Shown: positions 7,568-16,629 of the stretch, piece by piece
Layout: every line of letters starts with the position of its first letter
Position numbering within the stretch: position 1 is the first letter of the stretch
DNA from: Aurantibacter crassamenti
Lineage (GTDB): Bacteria; Bacteroidota; Bacteroidia; Flavobacteriales; Flavobacteriaceae
Assembly: GCF_016811105.1 (NCBI RefSeq)
Contig: NZ_JAFBGM010000001.1
Span: forward strand, 1,073,126-1,137,125
Length of the DNA stretch: 64,000 nucleotides
Direction of reading: 5' to 3'
Position numbers and translations under genes: made by a program
The notes under the pieces: model-generated
Databases searched by the model: none
Seen by the model: the letters and a program-made list of their open reading frames with translations, nothing else
Told to the model about the DNA's origin: nothing

Positions 7568-7933
7568 TTGATATGTATTATGGGGAATTATTTAAAAACA
7601 TCAAAATATTTACTTGAACCTTATCAAGTAAATCAATCATTACCTGAATTAGAAAGGCTTTATGAGAGTTCTTATGCTGTTGCTGATTTTGGTAATATAA
7701 GTTATGGGGAACAGAAAAAATTCACTTTCTCAGTTCTAAATGAAAAAGAAGAAGTTACCGATGTTATTTTGTTTGGCACGAATAAGAACAAGATTGAGGT
7801 AATTAATCAATTATGTGATATTGATGATTCGGTGATAAACTTGTTCAGTAAAACTGTCTTCGTAAAATTTCATTTCAAAAGCAATACTCTAATATTAATT
7901 CAAAGGAGTTTAGTTCGTATACTACAGAAATGA
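7568..7933 (+). CDS. N-terminal fragment of a frameshifted GNAT-type acyltransferase
   Basis: The 121-residue product corresponds to the N-terminal portion of CelD/FemAB-like GNAT proteins (about 350 residues), which transfer acyl or aminoacyl groups, often in exopolysaccharide or cell-wall biosynthesis. The C-terminal about 25 residues after FSKTVF look unrelated to protein sequence, while the other frame reads RKISFQKQYSNIN then SKEFSSYTTE straight into the next gene's start. The fragment therefore ends by reading out of frame. The break lies roughly between 7852 and 7885 and needs one extra base to restore the frame. Alternatives are a sequencing error or a genuine pair of overlapping genes; I consider the frameshift most likely. 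Confidence 0.6.
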   Translation: MICIMGNYLKTSKYLLEPYQVNQSLPELERLYESSYAVADFGNISYGEQKKFTFSVLNEKEEVTDVILFGTNKNKIEVINQLCDIDDSVINLFSKTVFVKFHFKSNTLILIQRSLVRILQK

Positions 7934-8601
7934 ATGATGATTATATTATTGATTTACCCCAAGATTTACCTTCATACCGTGCCGTTCTTGGTAAGAACAT
8001 TAAGCGAAATATAAATAGTTCTATAAATAGGTTAAAAAGAGATTTCTCTGATTTTAATGTCAGTTTCTATGAGAAAGAAAATGTACCTGTAGAGATAATA
8101 GAAAAGGCTTTTGATTTGAATCAACAAAGAATGAAGAAAAAAGGTAAGGTCTCACTTTTGAATGCTGAAATGAATAGACGAATGATTGAACGTGTTAAAG
8201 CACATGGTTTTGTTTCTCGAATAATTGTAGAAAACAAGGTGGCTTCTGTTATTATTAATACAGTAGTAGGTACTCAATTGTATTTTCATATCATATCACA
8301 TGACCCTGCATATGATTATTATCGCTTGGGTCAAGTAAACCTTTATTTGACCATCAAACATTTTCTTGAAAAAGGAGGTAAAAAGTTTCATCTTTTATGG
8401 GGAGAGTATGATTATAAGTATCAATTCAAAGGAGAGAAAAGTTTATTGTATTCTTATGATTTACTGAGAAAAGGAGAGAGTCTAAACTGGGAAAGAACCA
8501 AGCATAAAACCCGAAAAACTGTAGATTTTTTAAAAGGTGTTACGCCTAGAAAGGTTATTTCGTTTTCAAAGAAAAAATTAGCCAAAATAACGAAGGGATA
8601 A
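7930..8601 (+). CDS. C-terminal GNAT domain of a frameshifted CelD/FemAB-like acyltransferase
   Basis: The 223-residue frame begins at an internal Met (MNDDYIIDLPQ). Homologous proteins usually have this IDLP-x-x-Y-x-LGKN-RN-I segment in mid-protein, just before the GNAT fold. The core contains VENKVASVIINTVVGTQLYFHIISHDPAYDYYRLGQVNLY, cited here only by its key parts: the ligand-binding strand, the D-P-A-Y turn and the G-Q helix. A basic C-terminal tail (KTRKTVDFLKG ... KKKLAKITKG) follows. The open frame extends upstream to 7852, supporting fusion with the preceding fragment. If not corrected, the enzyme lacks its N-terminal half and is probably inactive. Confidence 0.65.
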   Translation: MNDDYIIDLPQDLPSYRAVLGKNIKRNINSSINRLKRDFSDFNVSFYEKENVPVEIIEKAFDLNQQRMKKKGKVSLLNAEMNRRMIERVKAHGFVSRIIVENKVASVIINTVVGTQLYFHIISHDPAYDYYRLGQVNLYLTIKHFLEKGGKKFHLLWGEYDYKYQFKGEKSLLYSYDLLRKGESLNWERTKHKTRKTVDFLKGVTPRKVISFSKKKLAKITKG

Positions 8602-8630
8602 GAAAGGTTTATTTTTGTACTTTCTTTTTA
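8600..8630 (+). terminator. Weak terminator between convergent genes
   Basis: A short AAGAAAG/CTTTCTT stem is followed by TTTA, overlapping the last codons of the opposing gene. Confidence 0.35.
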
Positions 8631-9766
8631 AATTGTTCTTGTAGAGATGGGTCTATTTTTATTTTGTTGTTAGAGATTCGGTAAGAAACCGCAAAATTTA
8701 TTACATAATCAGCAAAAGCAGCATCACCGTTTCTAGGTTCTCCTGTAAGTAATTCGGTCTGCCTGTCTGTAATGCTTTGAGGTCTATTTCTATGAAATGC
8801 TAAAGGGATGTTTAAATTTAATGATAAATTTCCTTTCATATATCCAATACCTGGGTCAATTGAAATTACGTTTCCTGGTCTTCTAAAGCCTTCATTACCT
8901 CCTATTAAATCTTTAACTGGAACACAGTCGAAACGAGACCCTAAAGAAGTTGATATCGTATTAGACAAACTATAACTTAATCCTAGTCGTACAGAATATT
9001 GGTCAGGTACGGCCATTATAGCCTCATTTTGTAGAATAGGGTTGAGCGTTTCTCGAAAGGTTCGAATGCCATTTGTTTCTCTTGGATTTATTAAGTAGAA
9101 ACCACTACTATAGACAAATAAGTTGGAGACTATTTTATGGTAGAACTGTAAGTCTAAAGTTAGTCCAAAACCACCATCACCTGGTTGAATTGATTGGTCT
9201 ACAGGCCGTACTTGTGGTTCTTCATTTGGGCCTACATTGTAGAATATATCCGAAGCATTAAAGTTACCTGTAGGTAATTTTACTCCTAATCCTAAAGCTA
9301 AATTCCCGTTAGGATGATTTTCCAAGTCTAACAACCAATAACCTACTCCCAAACGAACATCACCCAGTCCTCTAGAAAAAGTAGTATTACGTTCTTCTCT
9401 ACCGTGCTCATAAAGCGAAGACCTTGTATTTATAACTGTAGGTATCGTCACACTAGTGTAAACCCTATTAGTAATACCATAAGTTATAAAATAATCCCAA
9501 GCGTGCGAATTATTGATTACTTCACTGTTGTTAGTAATTCTATCGGGTTCTTCTTCTGAACCTCTAAAATGTCGAAAAGACTTAAAATACCTGTAGTTCA
9601 TACCAATTTGTATGTCCCCAGTATTTAAAAGATTATTTTCAAGACTATTGCCAACACATGATGAAAAATGTCGAATTGCAACACAGCCTTGAGCTGTGAC
9701 TTGGTTTAAGAAAAATAATGCAAATAGAACTACTACTATTAAAAATTTGAATTTGGAGTGGAGCAT
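8609..9766 (-). CDS. Outer-membrane beta-barrel protein, transporter/phenol-degradation-meta family-like
   Basis: The 385-residue protein has an N-terminal signal peptide (hydrophobic residues 8-23, cleavage after VTAQ). The rest is an alternating beta pattern with many aromatic girdle residues and a final strand NFAVSYRIS before a short basic tail. Features such as GLGDVRLGVGYWLL and GVKLPTGNF resemble the MetA/phenol-degradation-type barrel family, whose transport substrates are mostly unknown. Two cysteines early in the mature protein (CVAIRHFSSC) may form a disulfide plug. It is transcribed alone, convergent to the GNAT gene and divergent from the histidine kinase. Confidence 0.7.
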   Translation of the reverse strand: MLHSKFKFLIVVVLFALFFLNQVTAQGCVAIRHFSSCVGNSLENNLLNTGDIQIGMNYRYFKSFRHFRGSEEEPDRITNNSEVINNSHAWDYFITYGITNRVYTSVTIPTVINTRSSLYEHGREERNTTFSRGLGDVRLGVGYWLLDLENHPNGNLALGLGVKLPTGNFNASDIFYNVGPNEEPQVRPVDQSIQPGDGGFGLTLDLQFYHKIVSNLFVYSSGFYLINPRETNGIRTFRETLNPILQNEAIMAVPDQYSVRLGLSYSLSNTISTSLGSRFDCVPVKDLIGGNEGFRRPGNVISIDPGIGYMKGNLSLNLNIPLAFHRNRPQSITDRQTELLTGEPRNGDAAFADYVINFAVSYRISNNKIKIDPSLQEQFKKKVQK

Positions 9767-9969
9767 ATATCGGTATGATTTTGAGTTTCACAATACTATT
9801 CATTAACCAGACATAAAAATTATTTAATCCACGAATGATGGGCACTAACTGATGAAATCTAAATTTTGATTGATGGGTATTCTTTCTTACAGTACACTTT
9901 TTACTTCTTTTGCTTACGGTTCAAATAAAACCTAAATTGGTATATTTTTCTATTACTAGTTGTTGACCA

Positions 9970-12612
9970 ATGAAATTTAGGTATTCCATAGTTAGTCGTT
10001 TCGCACTTTTCTTCACAGGTTTGCTCGTATTTTGCATTCTTTTGACTGGATATTTAGTATTTAGAAAAGCTTCTAGTGTCATTGTTTCTTATGCCCAAGA
10101 CCGAGTCATGAATGCGTCTGAGCTTGCTGAACAGGCGTTTTTTGCTTTGTTAAGTGAAGTTTCTAACGATATGGGAATTTTAGCATCTAGTCCTACGCTA
10201 AAAAATTATATACATTCTCCTTCCGTAAAAACAATTGCAGACATCAATGAACTTTTTCGTAATACACTTGAAAATAAGAAGTCATATTTTCAGATACGAT
10301 TGATAGGTGTTAAAAATAACGGTCAAGAAATTATCCGCTTCGATAAAAAAAATGGAGAAATATTCGAACCCAAAACATTACAACAGAAAGGAAATCTTGT
10401 TTATTTTAAGGAAACCATTAAAATAAACAAAGGTGAACTGTATTTCTCTAAGATAAATCTAAACGAAGAATATGGGGTTATTAGTAATCCACCAACTCCA
10501 ACCTTAAGAACTGCAAGTCCTGTTTTTGATATCGATGGAAAGATTATGGGCATTTTAATTATCAATGTCGATTTAAGCTCACTATTTAATACGTTAGAGA
10601 AAATATCAGGAACAGAATCTCAACAATTACTTGTAGATGGTACAGGGCAATATTTATATGCACCAGAGACTAAAATACGATTTGGTCTACAGACCAAAAC
10701 TGGACATAATTTTTTTAAGGATTTTACCATATCCAAAAAAAAAATATTTTCTTCAGAAAATTATTTTGGAGATATTAAAAACACAATTGGTAATGTCTAT
10801 TTAAGTAATGTAAAACAATTAAAATATTTTCAAGGTAAAAGAAACATCTATTTAATTTCATTAATTGAGCAAAACGTACTACTACAAAGTGCCAAGGCCG
10901 TTCGTATCTATAGTTTGAAGACCTTATTTTTAGTCTGTATCTTTTCACTAATAGTTTCATATTTGTTTACAAATATTTTTTCAAAGAAAATTAAACAGGT
11001 AACTAAGGCCATTGATAATTATGACAAGGGGGGCTCTGAAGATATAGGGTTACCGGTAAATCGTAAAGATGAAATAGGAATTTTGGCAAATACATTTTCG
11101 AGAATGAAATCGAAAATTGATATGAATGTTTCGGCATTAAATACTGCTCTGCAGAAAGAACAATATGCTAAAAATCAACGAGAGGAGTTTTTACAGAACA
11201 TGAGTCATGAAATGCGAACACCACTTAACACCATTTTAGGACTTACACAATTACTTAAAAAACAATCGCCCAAAGAACTTGAGTCGCCCATTATCAATTC
11301 GCTTGAAAGAAGTGCAAATAATTTAGCTGGATTAGTGTATGACGTATTGGATCATCAAAAGTTAGTAGAGGGTAAACTACAAATATCGTATCAATCTACT
11401 AATATAAAAGAACTTTTAAAAGATGTTCATGCTAGTTATGAATATGAGGCAATACAGAAAGGTCTGATCTTCAATCTTGAGGTAGATAAAGAAATTAGTG
11501 CAAAAAGTTACATGACAGATCCCTTAAGATTATCGCAAATTGTTACTAATCTGGTTGTAAATGCTATTAAATATACTAAAGTAGGTAGTATTAGTTTACA
11601 GGCTAAAATAGTTTTACATAAAACCGAAGCATTGCAGATTAAAGTAGTAGATACTGGTATTGGAGTACATTCAGATAACCTTGCAAGAATAAATGAAAGA
11701 TTTTTTCGTGAAAAAGAAGACCTTTCTGGAAGATATGGAAGTTACGGATTAGGACTTTCGATAGTAAAACAATTAACAGAGTTATTTGGAGGAACCTTAA
11801 AAGCTTTAAGTAGAAAAAATGAAGGCTCTACTTTTGAAGTACTAATCCCTTTAATAATTTCTAAAGAATCAAAAGTCGATTTTAAAATTGCGAGCAAAAC
11901 TTATTTTCCGCAATTGAAAACTGTGTATAGCGTTTTATACATTGAAGATGATTCATCAACCATTGATCTAATGAGTTACGTTTTAAATGATGATTGTATT
12001 TCATTAAATCACACAAATAATGTGGAAAAAGCTATACGTGTGGTAGAGAATGACCCTCCAGATCTTATAATAAGTGACTTAATGTTAGAAGGGGGGAGCA
12101 TATTGCCTATACTTACTGAATTTATAGAGTTAAAGAAAATTAAATGTCCGCTTATTTTGGTTTCTGCATTAGAGTCAGAAATAATGGATCCAATTAGCAC
12201 TATTCATTTTCAAAAACCTTTTGATATAGACGTTTTTAAAGATACGGTATATAGAATTTTGGGAAGTAATGAGTATAATGCTCCTGTATTTTCAATGATT
12301 TACAAAAATTATGATAAAAATCAAGATAAGATTGGTAAGGTGCTTTTATTACTTCAAGAAGAGTTCACTACATATCTTTATCGTATTAAGAATGCCATTT
12401 CGTCAAAAGATCAAAAAGAATGGGATGCTATCTTGCACAAGTTGATTGCGCATATCAAGATTATGAAATTGACAGAACTCGGGGAAATATTACCGAATAA
12501 CATAAACGCTCTAAAAATTGAAGATCAGCAAGCAATAATCAATATTTTCTCATATTATCTTTGTTGTATTCGAAGTGAGAAATATTTCAATTCAACCGGT
12601 CAATCTTTTTAA
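9970..12612 (+). CDS. Hybrid sensor histidine kinase with extracytoplasmic sensor and receiver domain
   Basis: The 880-residue membrane kinase has TM1 at about 11-31, a periplasmic Cache-like sensor (about 32-314), TM2 (about 316-336) and HAMP (about 338-390). HisKA follows with the phospho-acceptor H413 in NMSHEMRTPLN, then HATPase_c with the N-box NLVVNAIKY, VVDTGIGV and YGLGLSIVKQL. A receiver domain (about 655-765) has phospho-acceptor D703 in IISDLMLEGG and the acidic pair IEDD. The last about 100 residues include a helical HKLIAHIKIMKLTELG segment that resembles an HPt site in weak form. The gene ends inside the 3' end of the convergent LytTR regulator (26-bp overlap). That regulator is a plausible partner, and the overlap may couple their expression. 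Confidence 0.88.
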   Translation: MKFRYSIVSRFALFFTGLLVFCILLTGYLVFRKASSVIVSYAQDRVMNASELAEQAFFALLSEVSNDMGILASSPTLKNYIHSPSVKTIADINELFRNTLENKKSYFQIRLIGVKNNGQEIIRFDKKNGEIFEPKTLQQKGNLVYFKETIKINKGELYFSKINLNEEYGVISNPPTPTLRTASPVFDIDGKIMGILIINVDLSSLFNTLEKISGTESQQLLVDGTGQYLYAPETKIRFGLQTKTGHNFFKDFTISKKKIFSSENYFGDIKNTIGNVYLSNVKQLKYFQGKRNIYLISLIEQNVLLQSAKAVRIYSLKTLFLVCIFSLIVSYLFTNIFSKKIKQVTKAIDNYDKGGSEDIGLPVNRKDEIGILANTFSRMKSKIDMNVSALNTALQKEQYAKNQREEFLQNMSHEMRTPLNTILGLTQLLKKQSPKELESPIINSLERSANNLAGLVYDVLDHQKLVEGKLQISYQSTNIKELLKDVHASYEYEAIQKGLIFNLEVDKEISAKSYMTDPLRLSQIVTNLVVNAIKYTKVGSISLQAKIVLHKTEALQIKVVDTGIGVHSDNLARINERFFREKEDLSGRYGSYGLGLSIVKQLTELFGGTLKALSRKNEGSTFEVLIPLIISKESKVDFKIASKTYFPQLKTVYSVLYIEDDSSTIDLMSYVLNDDCISLNHTNNVEKAIRVVENDPPDLIISDLMLEGGSILPILTEFIELKKIKCPLILVSALESEIMDPISTIHFQKPFDIDVFKDTVYRILGSNEYNAPVFSMIYKNYDKNQDKIGKVLLLLQEEFTTYLYRIKNAISSKDQKEWDAILHKLIAHIKIMKLTELGEILPNNINALKIEDQQAIINIFSYYLCCIRSEKYFNSTGQSF

Positions 12613-13267
12613 ACAGTTCATTTTCGTAACGCTGGCTTACAGGAATATGGTCTTTATCAATTTCAATTGAACGATTATTTATTACATCAACTTTGTTTAG
12701 GTTAACAATGTAAGAGCGATGAACTTTTTGAAAAAAACTAGGTAATTGAGGTTCAAGATCTTTCAATGTCATTAACGTAAGTAATTTTTTATATTCTGTT
12801 ACAATTGCAATGTAATTGGCTTCAGATTTGAAATACTTTACCTCTTCAAATTTTATTTTTACCAACTTATTACCCTCTTTAACAAATAACCTAGATTCAA
12901 ATTGAACACTTTTGGAAAGATAATTTTGGGCTTTTTGAATTCCTTTAAAAAATCGGGAAAAATCAATGGGTTTAACTAAGTAGTCTACCACTTGTTCATA
13001 ATTATAAGAATCTGAAGCAAAATCGCTGTGAGAAGTCACCATAATTACAGCTGAATGTGTGGTAATAACGTTTAAAATATCTTTACCTGTGATGTCTGGA
13101 AGATCAAAATCAAGAAGCACAATATCATAACGAGCACTATTAATAAAGTTTACAGCTTCAAAACCAGACATAGCAATAGTAACGTTGTTCACTCCGTCGA
13201 CTTTACTACAAAAGTGCTCCAACAAATCACAAATTAAAGGGTCATCATCTACAATAAGGCAATTCAT
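12587..13267 (-). CDS. LytTR-family response regulator
   Basis: The 226-residue protein has an N-terminal receiver domain with the acidic triad D7-D9, phospho-acceptor D53 in LLDFDLPD, a conserved Thr in MVTSHSD and Lys in DYLVKPID. The C-terminal LytTR DNA-binding domain (about 125-226) has KIKFEEVKYFKSEANY and HRSYIVNLNKVD. LytTR domains bind direct repeats about 21 bp apart; such repeats occur at 13390, 13411 and 13432, 120-170 bp from its start. The likely kinase is the convergent hybrid kinase. The regulated gene is probably the haloperoxidase on the other side of the shared 229-bp intergenic region, and possibly itself. Confidence 0.9.
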   Translation of the reverse strand: MNCLIVDDDPLICDLLEHFCSKVDGVNNVTIAMSGFEAVNFINSARYDIVLLDFDLPDITGKDILNVITTHSAVIMVTSHSDFASDSYNYEQVVDYLVKPIDFSRFFKGIQKAQNYLSKSVQFESRLFVKEGNKLVKIKFEEVKYFKSEANYIAIVTEYKKLLTLMTLKDLEPQLPSFFQKVHRSYIVNLNKVDVINNRSIEIDKDHIPVSQRYENELFKKIDRLN

Positions 13268-13389
13268 CTTTTTATGTTCATTACAACTATAATTTATTTT
13301 TTACAATAAGGACATCTATTTAAAAATACCTTTAGAAAGTGTTTTAATGAGCACAATCTTTTGGTTAAGTTTTTATCTAAATTTATTGG

Positions 13390-13436
13390 TTCATCTAACA
13401 AAATAAACGTTTCATCAACCCATAAGATAATTTCAT
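13390..13436 (+). promoter_or_regulatory. Three TTCAT repeats at exact 21-bp spacing (LytTR-type site)
   Basis: TTCATC at 13390, TTCATC at 13411 and TTCATG at 13432 lie on the same DNA face, two helical turns apart. The core matches the NTTN[AG][TG] part of the published LytTR half-site pattern. The site lies between a LytTR gene and the divergent haloperoxidase gene, whose start is 61 bp downstream. Confidence 0.6.
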
Positions 13437-13496
13437 GTAATGCCTGACTTTATTATAGTATAAATGTATATCATTGAAAACTAAATTATAGTTGTA

Positions 13497-14981
13497 ATGA
13501 AAATAAATATTATAGTATTGTTTTTTTGCTCATTATTTTATATTCTTCCTATATCGGCTAGGGAAGTTAATCGAAAACAATTAAATATAGCTACAAAAGT
13601 AGAGCCTAAAGGAAAAGATAACGTTGCTTATCAATGGGGCTATATTGCATTAGAGGCAACGGCTAATGATACCGATAGGTTTAAGCCTAGACCAACAATA
13701 ACTTCGCGCTATCTAGCATTAATCTTCACGGCTATATTCGATGCCTGGACGCGATTTGATGAAAATGCCACTCCAGTTTATCTTAAAGAGGTCGAACGCC
13801 GCCCCAAAAGTGAAATGACATTAAAAAATAAGGAAATTGCTATTAGTTATGCTGCATACGGAGCATTGAGAGAATACTATTTTTCGGACAGCACAATGTT
13901 TAAGAATAAGATGTTAGCACTGGGTCTTGATCCAGATAATACTTCGATAAATCCTAACACACCAGAAGGTATCGGAAATTTGGCAGCACAATGGGTTATC
14001 AACATACGCAAAAATGATGGTTCAAATCAATATGGAGAGGTGCCTGGTTCTAATGGTCAGCCCTATTTTGATTATAGTGGCTATACACCAGTTAATGACG
14101 TTGATACCAATATCGATATCAATAGATGGCAGCCAAAATACTTTATCGACGAGAATGGTTCTAAATATGATCCTGGTTGTTTGACACCTTATTGGCAAGA
14201 AGTACAACCACTTTTTTTAGAATCTGCCAATCAGTTTAGACCCGGACCACCACCAATGATTGGTTCTGAACAATTGGAAAAAGAGGTGAAGCAAGTAATT
14301 GATTTACAAACCACTCTTACACCAGAAAATAAAGCTTTAGTAGAATTTATGAGAGACGGGCCGAAATCCGTACAGCAGGCCGGGCATTGGCTTAAATTTG
14401 CTCAAGACGTTTCATTAAGAGATGAACATACATTGGATCAAGACGTAAAAATGTATTTTTTAGTAGAATCCGTAGCAATGGATGGATTTATAGCATGTTG
14501 GGATTCTAAAATGTTTTATGATTTCGCGCGACCTTATGCTCTTGTTCATAAATATTATCAAGATCAGGTTATATATGCTTGGGGTGGCCCTGAAAGTGGA
14601 ATGGTACAAATGAAAGGGGAAGAGTGGAGACCTTATTCTCCTGATTCTTTTTTATGTCCTCCATTTCCGAGTTATGTATCTGGTCATAGTACAATAAGTG
14701 GAGGCTGCGCCGAAGCCTTGAAATTGTTTACTGGTGCAGAAGAGTTTGGTGTAGAAGTAGAGCTAATTCCTGGCGCGCTTACAGAGCCTAAAAACTTAGG
14801 TAAACCAGTAGTGCTTAAGTTTCCTACATTTACTCAAACAGCTGAAATGGCAGGAATATCGAGAGTTATGGGTGGTTATCATATACAGGCTGATAATTTA
14901 GAAGGTTTAGAACTTGGCCGTAAAATAGCTCATCATAACTATAAAAAATATTTAAAACTATTGGGGGAAACCGGTAATTAA
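13497..14981 (+). CDS. Secreted vanadium-dependent haloperoxidase-family protein
   Basis: The 494-residue protein has a signal peptide (cleavage near ISA, residue 21) and an all-helical PAP2-like fold. All vanadate-binding residues of vanadium haloperoxidases are present: K338 and R345 in K-x6-RP, S395-G396-H397 in PSYVSGHST, and R456 and H462 in SR-x5-H-x3-D. The spacing 338/345 and 456/462 matches the chloroperoxidase pattern. The family oxidises halides with hydrogen peroxide or acts as an acid phosphatase; marine flavobacteria are known to have iodide-specific members. Halide preference cannot be read here. Regulation by the adjacent LytTR system is likely. It ends at a perfect bidirectional terminator. 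Confidence 0.85.
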   Translation: MKINIIVLFFCSLFYILPISAREVNRKQLNIATKVEPKGKDNVAYQWGYIALEATANDTDRFKPRPTITSRYLALIFTAIFDAWTRFDENATPVYLKEVERRPKSEMTLKNKEIAISYAAYGALREYYFSDSTMFKNKMLALGLDPDNTSINPNTPEGIGNLAAQWVINIRKNDGSNQYGEVPGSNGQPYFDYSGYTPVNDVDTNIDINRWQPKYFIDENGSKYDPGCLTPYWQEVQPLFLESANQFRPGPPPMIGSEQLEKEVKQVIDLQTTLTPENKALVEFMRDGPKSVQQAGHWLKFAQDVSLRDEHTLDQDVKMYFLVESVAMDGFIACWDSKMFYDFARPYALVHKYYQDQVIYAWGGPESGMVQMKGEEWRPYSPDSFLCPPFPSYVSGHSTISGGCAEALKLFTGAEEFGVEVELIPGALTEPKNLGKPVVLKFPTFTQTAEMAGISRVMGGYHIQADNLEGLELGRKIAHHNYKKYLKLLGETGN

Positions 14982-14991
14982 AATCATAATA

Positions 14992-15034
14992 TTAATAAGG
15001 AAACAGCTTCTTATTGAAGCTGTTTCCTTATTAA
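14992..15034. terminator. Bidirectional terminator
   Basis: A perfect 19-bp stem (TTAATAAGGAAACAGCTTC and its complement) with a TTATT loop lies between convergent genes. The A-rich left arm and T-rich right arm serve both strands. Confidence 0.85.
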
Positions 15035-15051
15035 TAGAAATTTAAATTTAT

Positions 15052-15969
15052 TTACATAAAAGCGTCTTCATGCTTATACGCATCAATAACTGCCTGTTCA
15101 CCTTTTTTACCTTCTTTAGAGTTTCCATGCTCCATACCTAGAACACCATTGAAACCTTTTTCATGAATCCACTTGAAAACATTCTTGTAATTGATTTCAC
15201 CCGTGGTAGGTTCTTTTCTACCTGGGTTATCGCCAATTTGTATGTATGCAACTTCGTCCCAAGTTAAATCCATATTATGAATTAAATGTCCCTCGGTTTT
15301 TTGCATATGATAGATGTCAAAAAGAATTTTGCATGATGGGCTGTCTACACCTTTGCAAATCATATACGTCTGATCCGAATTTTGTAAGTATAAATCAGGT
15401 GAATCTGAAAGCGGTTCAAGTACCATCACCAAACCGTGCGGTTCTAGTATTTCAGCTCCTCTTTTTAAAGCTTCAATTACATTACCATCTTGTACGCCAA
15501 TAGGTAGTTTTCTTTCAAAACCTCCTGGCACAACAGTCATCCATTTAGCATTTACACGTTTGGCAGTTTCAACAGCTTTTTTGCATCCATCTAAAAAGAT
15601 ATCAATATATTCTTGTTTTCCGGCAGCAAGCGTATTTGCCATATTACCGCCTTTATCAATTACAAAAACACCCATTGTCATTCCGCGTTTTGCTAAAGTC
15701 TCACCCATTTTGGTTTGCATAGCAATATCGCGTTTCATCATTCCATTATCTTCAAAAGCAGTGAACCCTTGATCAGCCATGAAATTAATTTGATCAATAG
15801 GGTCTTCACCAGCTAGATTTTTAAACATGCCTAAATGTGGCGCATATTTTAAATTGAATTTGTGCGGAGCAATAGTTTCTGCGCTATGAGGATTTGCAAA
15901 AACTCCACTACTAACGGAAATAGCACCAGTAGTAAGTGCAGTTTTTTGAATAAAGCTTCTTCTTTTCAT
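15052..15969 (-). CDS. Tat-exported hydroxypyruvate-isomerase-like TIM-barrel protein
   Basis: The 305-residue protein has an N-terminal twin-arginine signal (KRRSFIQK then a hydrophobic stretch to VFA, about residue 25), so it acts in the periplasm. The rest is an AP-endonuclease-2/xylose-isomerase-like barrel of the hydroxypyruvate isomerase group. Candidate metal ligands are the Glu in VLEPLSD, the Asp and His in LFDIYHMQ, and the Glu in GMEHGNS. It is the third gene of the operon GMC dehydrogenase - small subunit - TIM barrel. In known 3-keto-sugar clusters such barrels isomerise, epimerise or eliminate from 3-keto-glycosides, so the most likely substrate is a 3-oxidised sugar rather than hydroxypyruvate. 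Confidence 0.8.
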   Translation of the reverse strand: MKRRSFIQKTALTTGAISVSSGVFANPHSAETIAPHKFNLKYAPHLGMFKNLAGEDPIDQINFMADQGFTAFEDNGMMKRDIAMQTKMGETLAKRGMTMGVFVIDKGGNMANTLAAGKQEYIDIFLDGCKKAVETAKRVNAKWMTVVPGGFERKLPIGVQDGNVIEALKRGAEILEPHGLVMVLEPLSDSPDLYLQNSDQTYMICKGVDSPSCKILFDIYHMQKTEGHLIHNMDLTWDEVAYIQIGDNPGRKEPTTGEINYKNVFKWIHEKGFNGVLGMEHGNSKEGKKGEQAVIDAYKHEDAFM

Positions 15970-15981
15970 TTTTAGTTAGGG

Positions 15982-16629
15982 TTATAATGACCAAGCTTTA
16001 CCGCCTGTTAATTCTTGAAGATCTCCGCAGGCAACATACCCACCTGGAATTGGAAGATATTTTAATACTTTTTCACCAACATATTCAGACGTTTTATAAC
16101 CCCATATAGTGGTTCCTCGTAAATTGCTTGCAAAAGCATATGCAGCTGTATCATCATTTAATTCGGCGCTACCACCTTCGGATACAGTCTTTTTGTATTC
16201 TGAAATAGCTTCTTCGTTCTGAGTTAGTTGTTCCTTAGATATTTTTAAAGAACTAGCTAATATTGCTTCTAAATCTTCGGAGCCTAAATTGCTAGCTTTT
16301 TCTTTACCAGAATTATTTAAAGCTTTAGCTAGAAATTTATCCATAGACATTCTGAAGAAATCTTGCTCTTCTTTATCTAATACTTCATTCGAAAATTTAT
16401 CGATAAAAATATGAACTTGCAGTTCTGATGCAGAAGGAGTGTCTGTAGCCGGAAGAATTATATCAACCAATTTGGTCACTGCTGAACCTTGCTCTGCTGA
16501 TAAAAAATCAGGTGTCCAAGTAACAGCATTTTCACCTTTACAGCTTTGAACTAGGCTTAATAAAGTAGGGGTGGCGACGGTATAACCTAAAGCCGCGCCC
16601 ATATTTTTGAGTGCTTTTCTTCTATCCAT
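15982..16629 (-). CDS. Gluconate 2-dehydrogenase subunit 3 family (small subunit of GMC dehydrogenase)
   Basis: The 215-residue protein has an N-terminal MDRRKALKNMG twin-arginine-like signal and a Cys at about residue 30 (LVQSC) that could be a lipobox. The remainder matches the small-subunit family found with FAD-dependent sugar dehydrogenases (LacC-like): LVDIILPATDTPSA near the start and GFK-like GYKTSEYVG near the end. Its start overlaps the stop of the GMC gene by one base (TAATG), showing translational coupling. Because the GMC protein has no signal, this subunit probably carries it through the Tat system as a folded complex. Confidence 0.88.
   Translation of the reverse strand: MDRRKALKNMGAALGYTVATPTLLSLVQSCKGENAVTWTPDFLSAEQGSAVTKLVDIILPATDTPSASELQVHIFIDKFSNEVLDKEEQDFFRMSMDKFLAKALNNSGKEKASNLGSEDLEAILASSLKISKEQLTQNEEAISEYKKTVSEGGSAELNDDTAAYAFASNLRGTTIWGYKTSEYVGEKVLKYLPIPGGYVACGDLQELTGGKAWSL

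Noticed and set aside
7861-7890. Programmed -1 frameshift in the GNAT gene
   Set aside because: No X-XXY-YYZ slippery heptamer in the zero frame and no downstream stem were seen; mutation or sequencing error is simpler.
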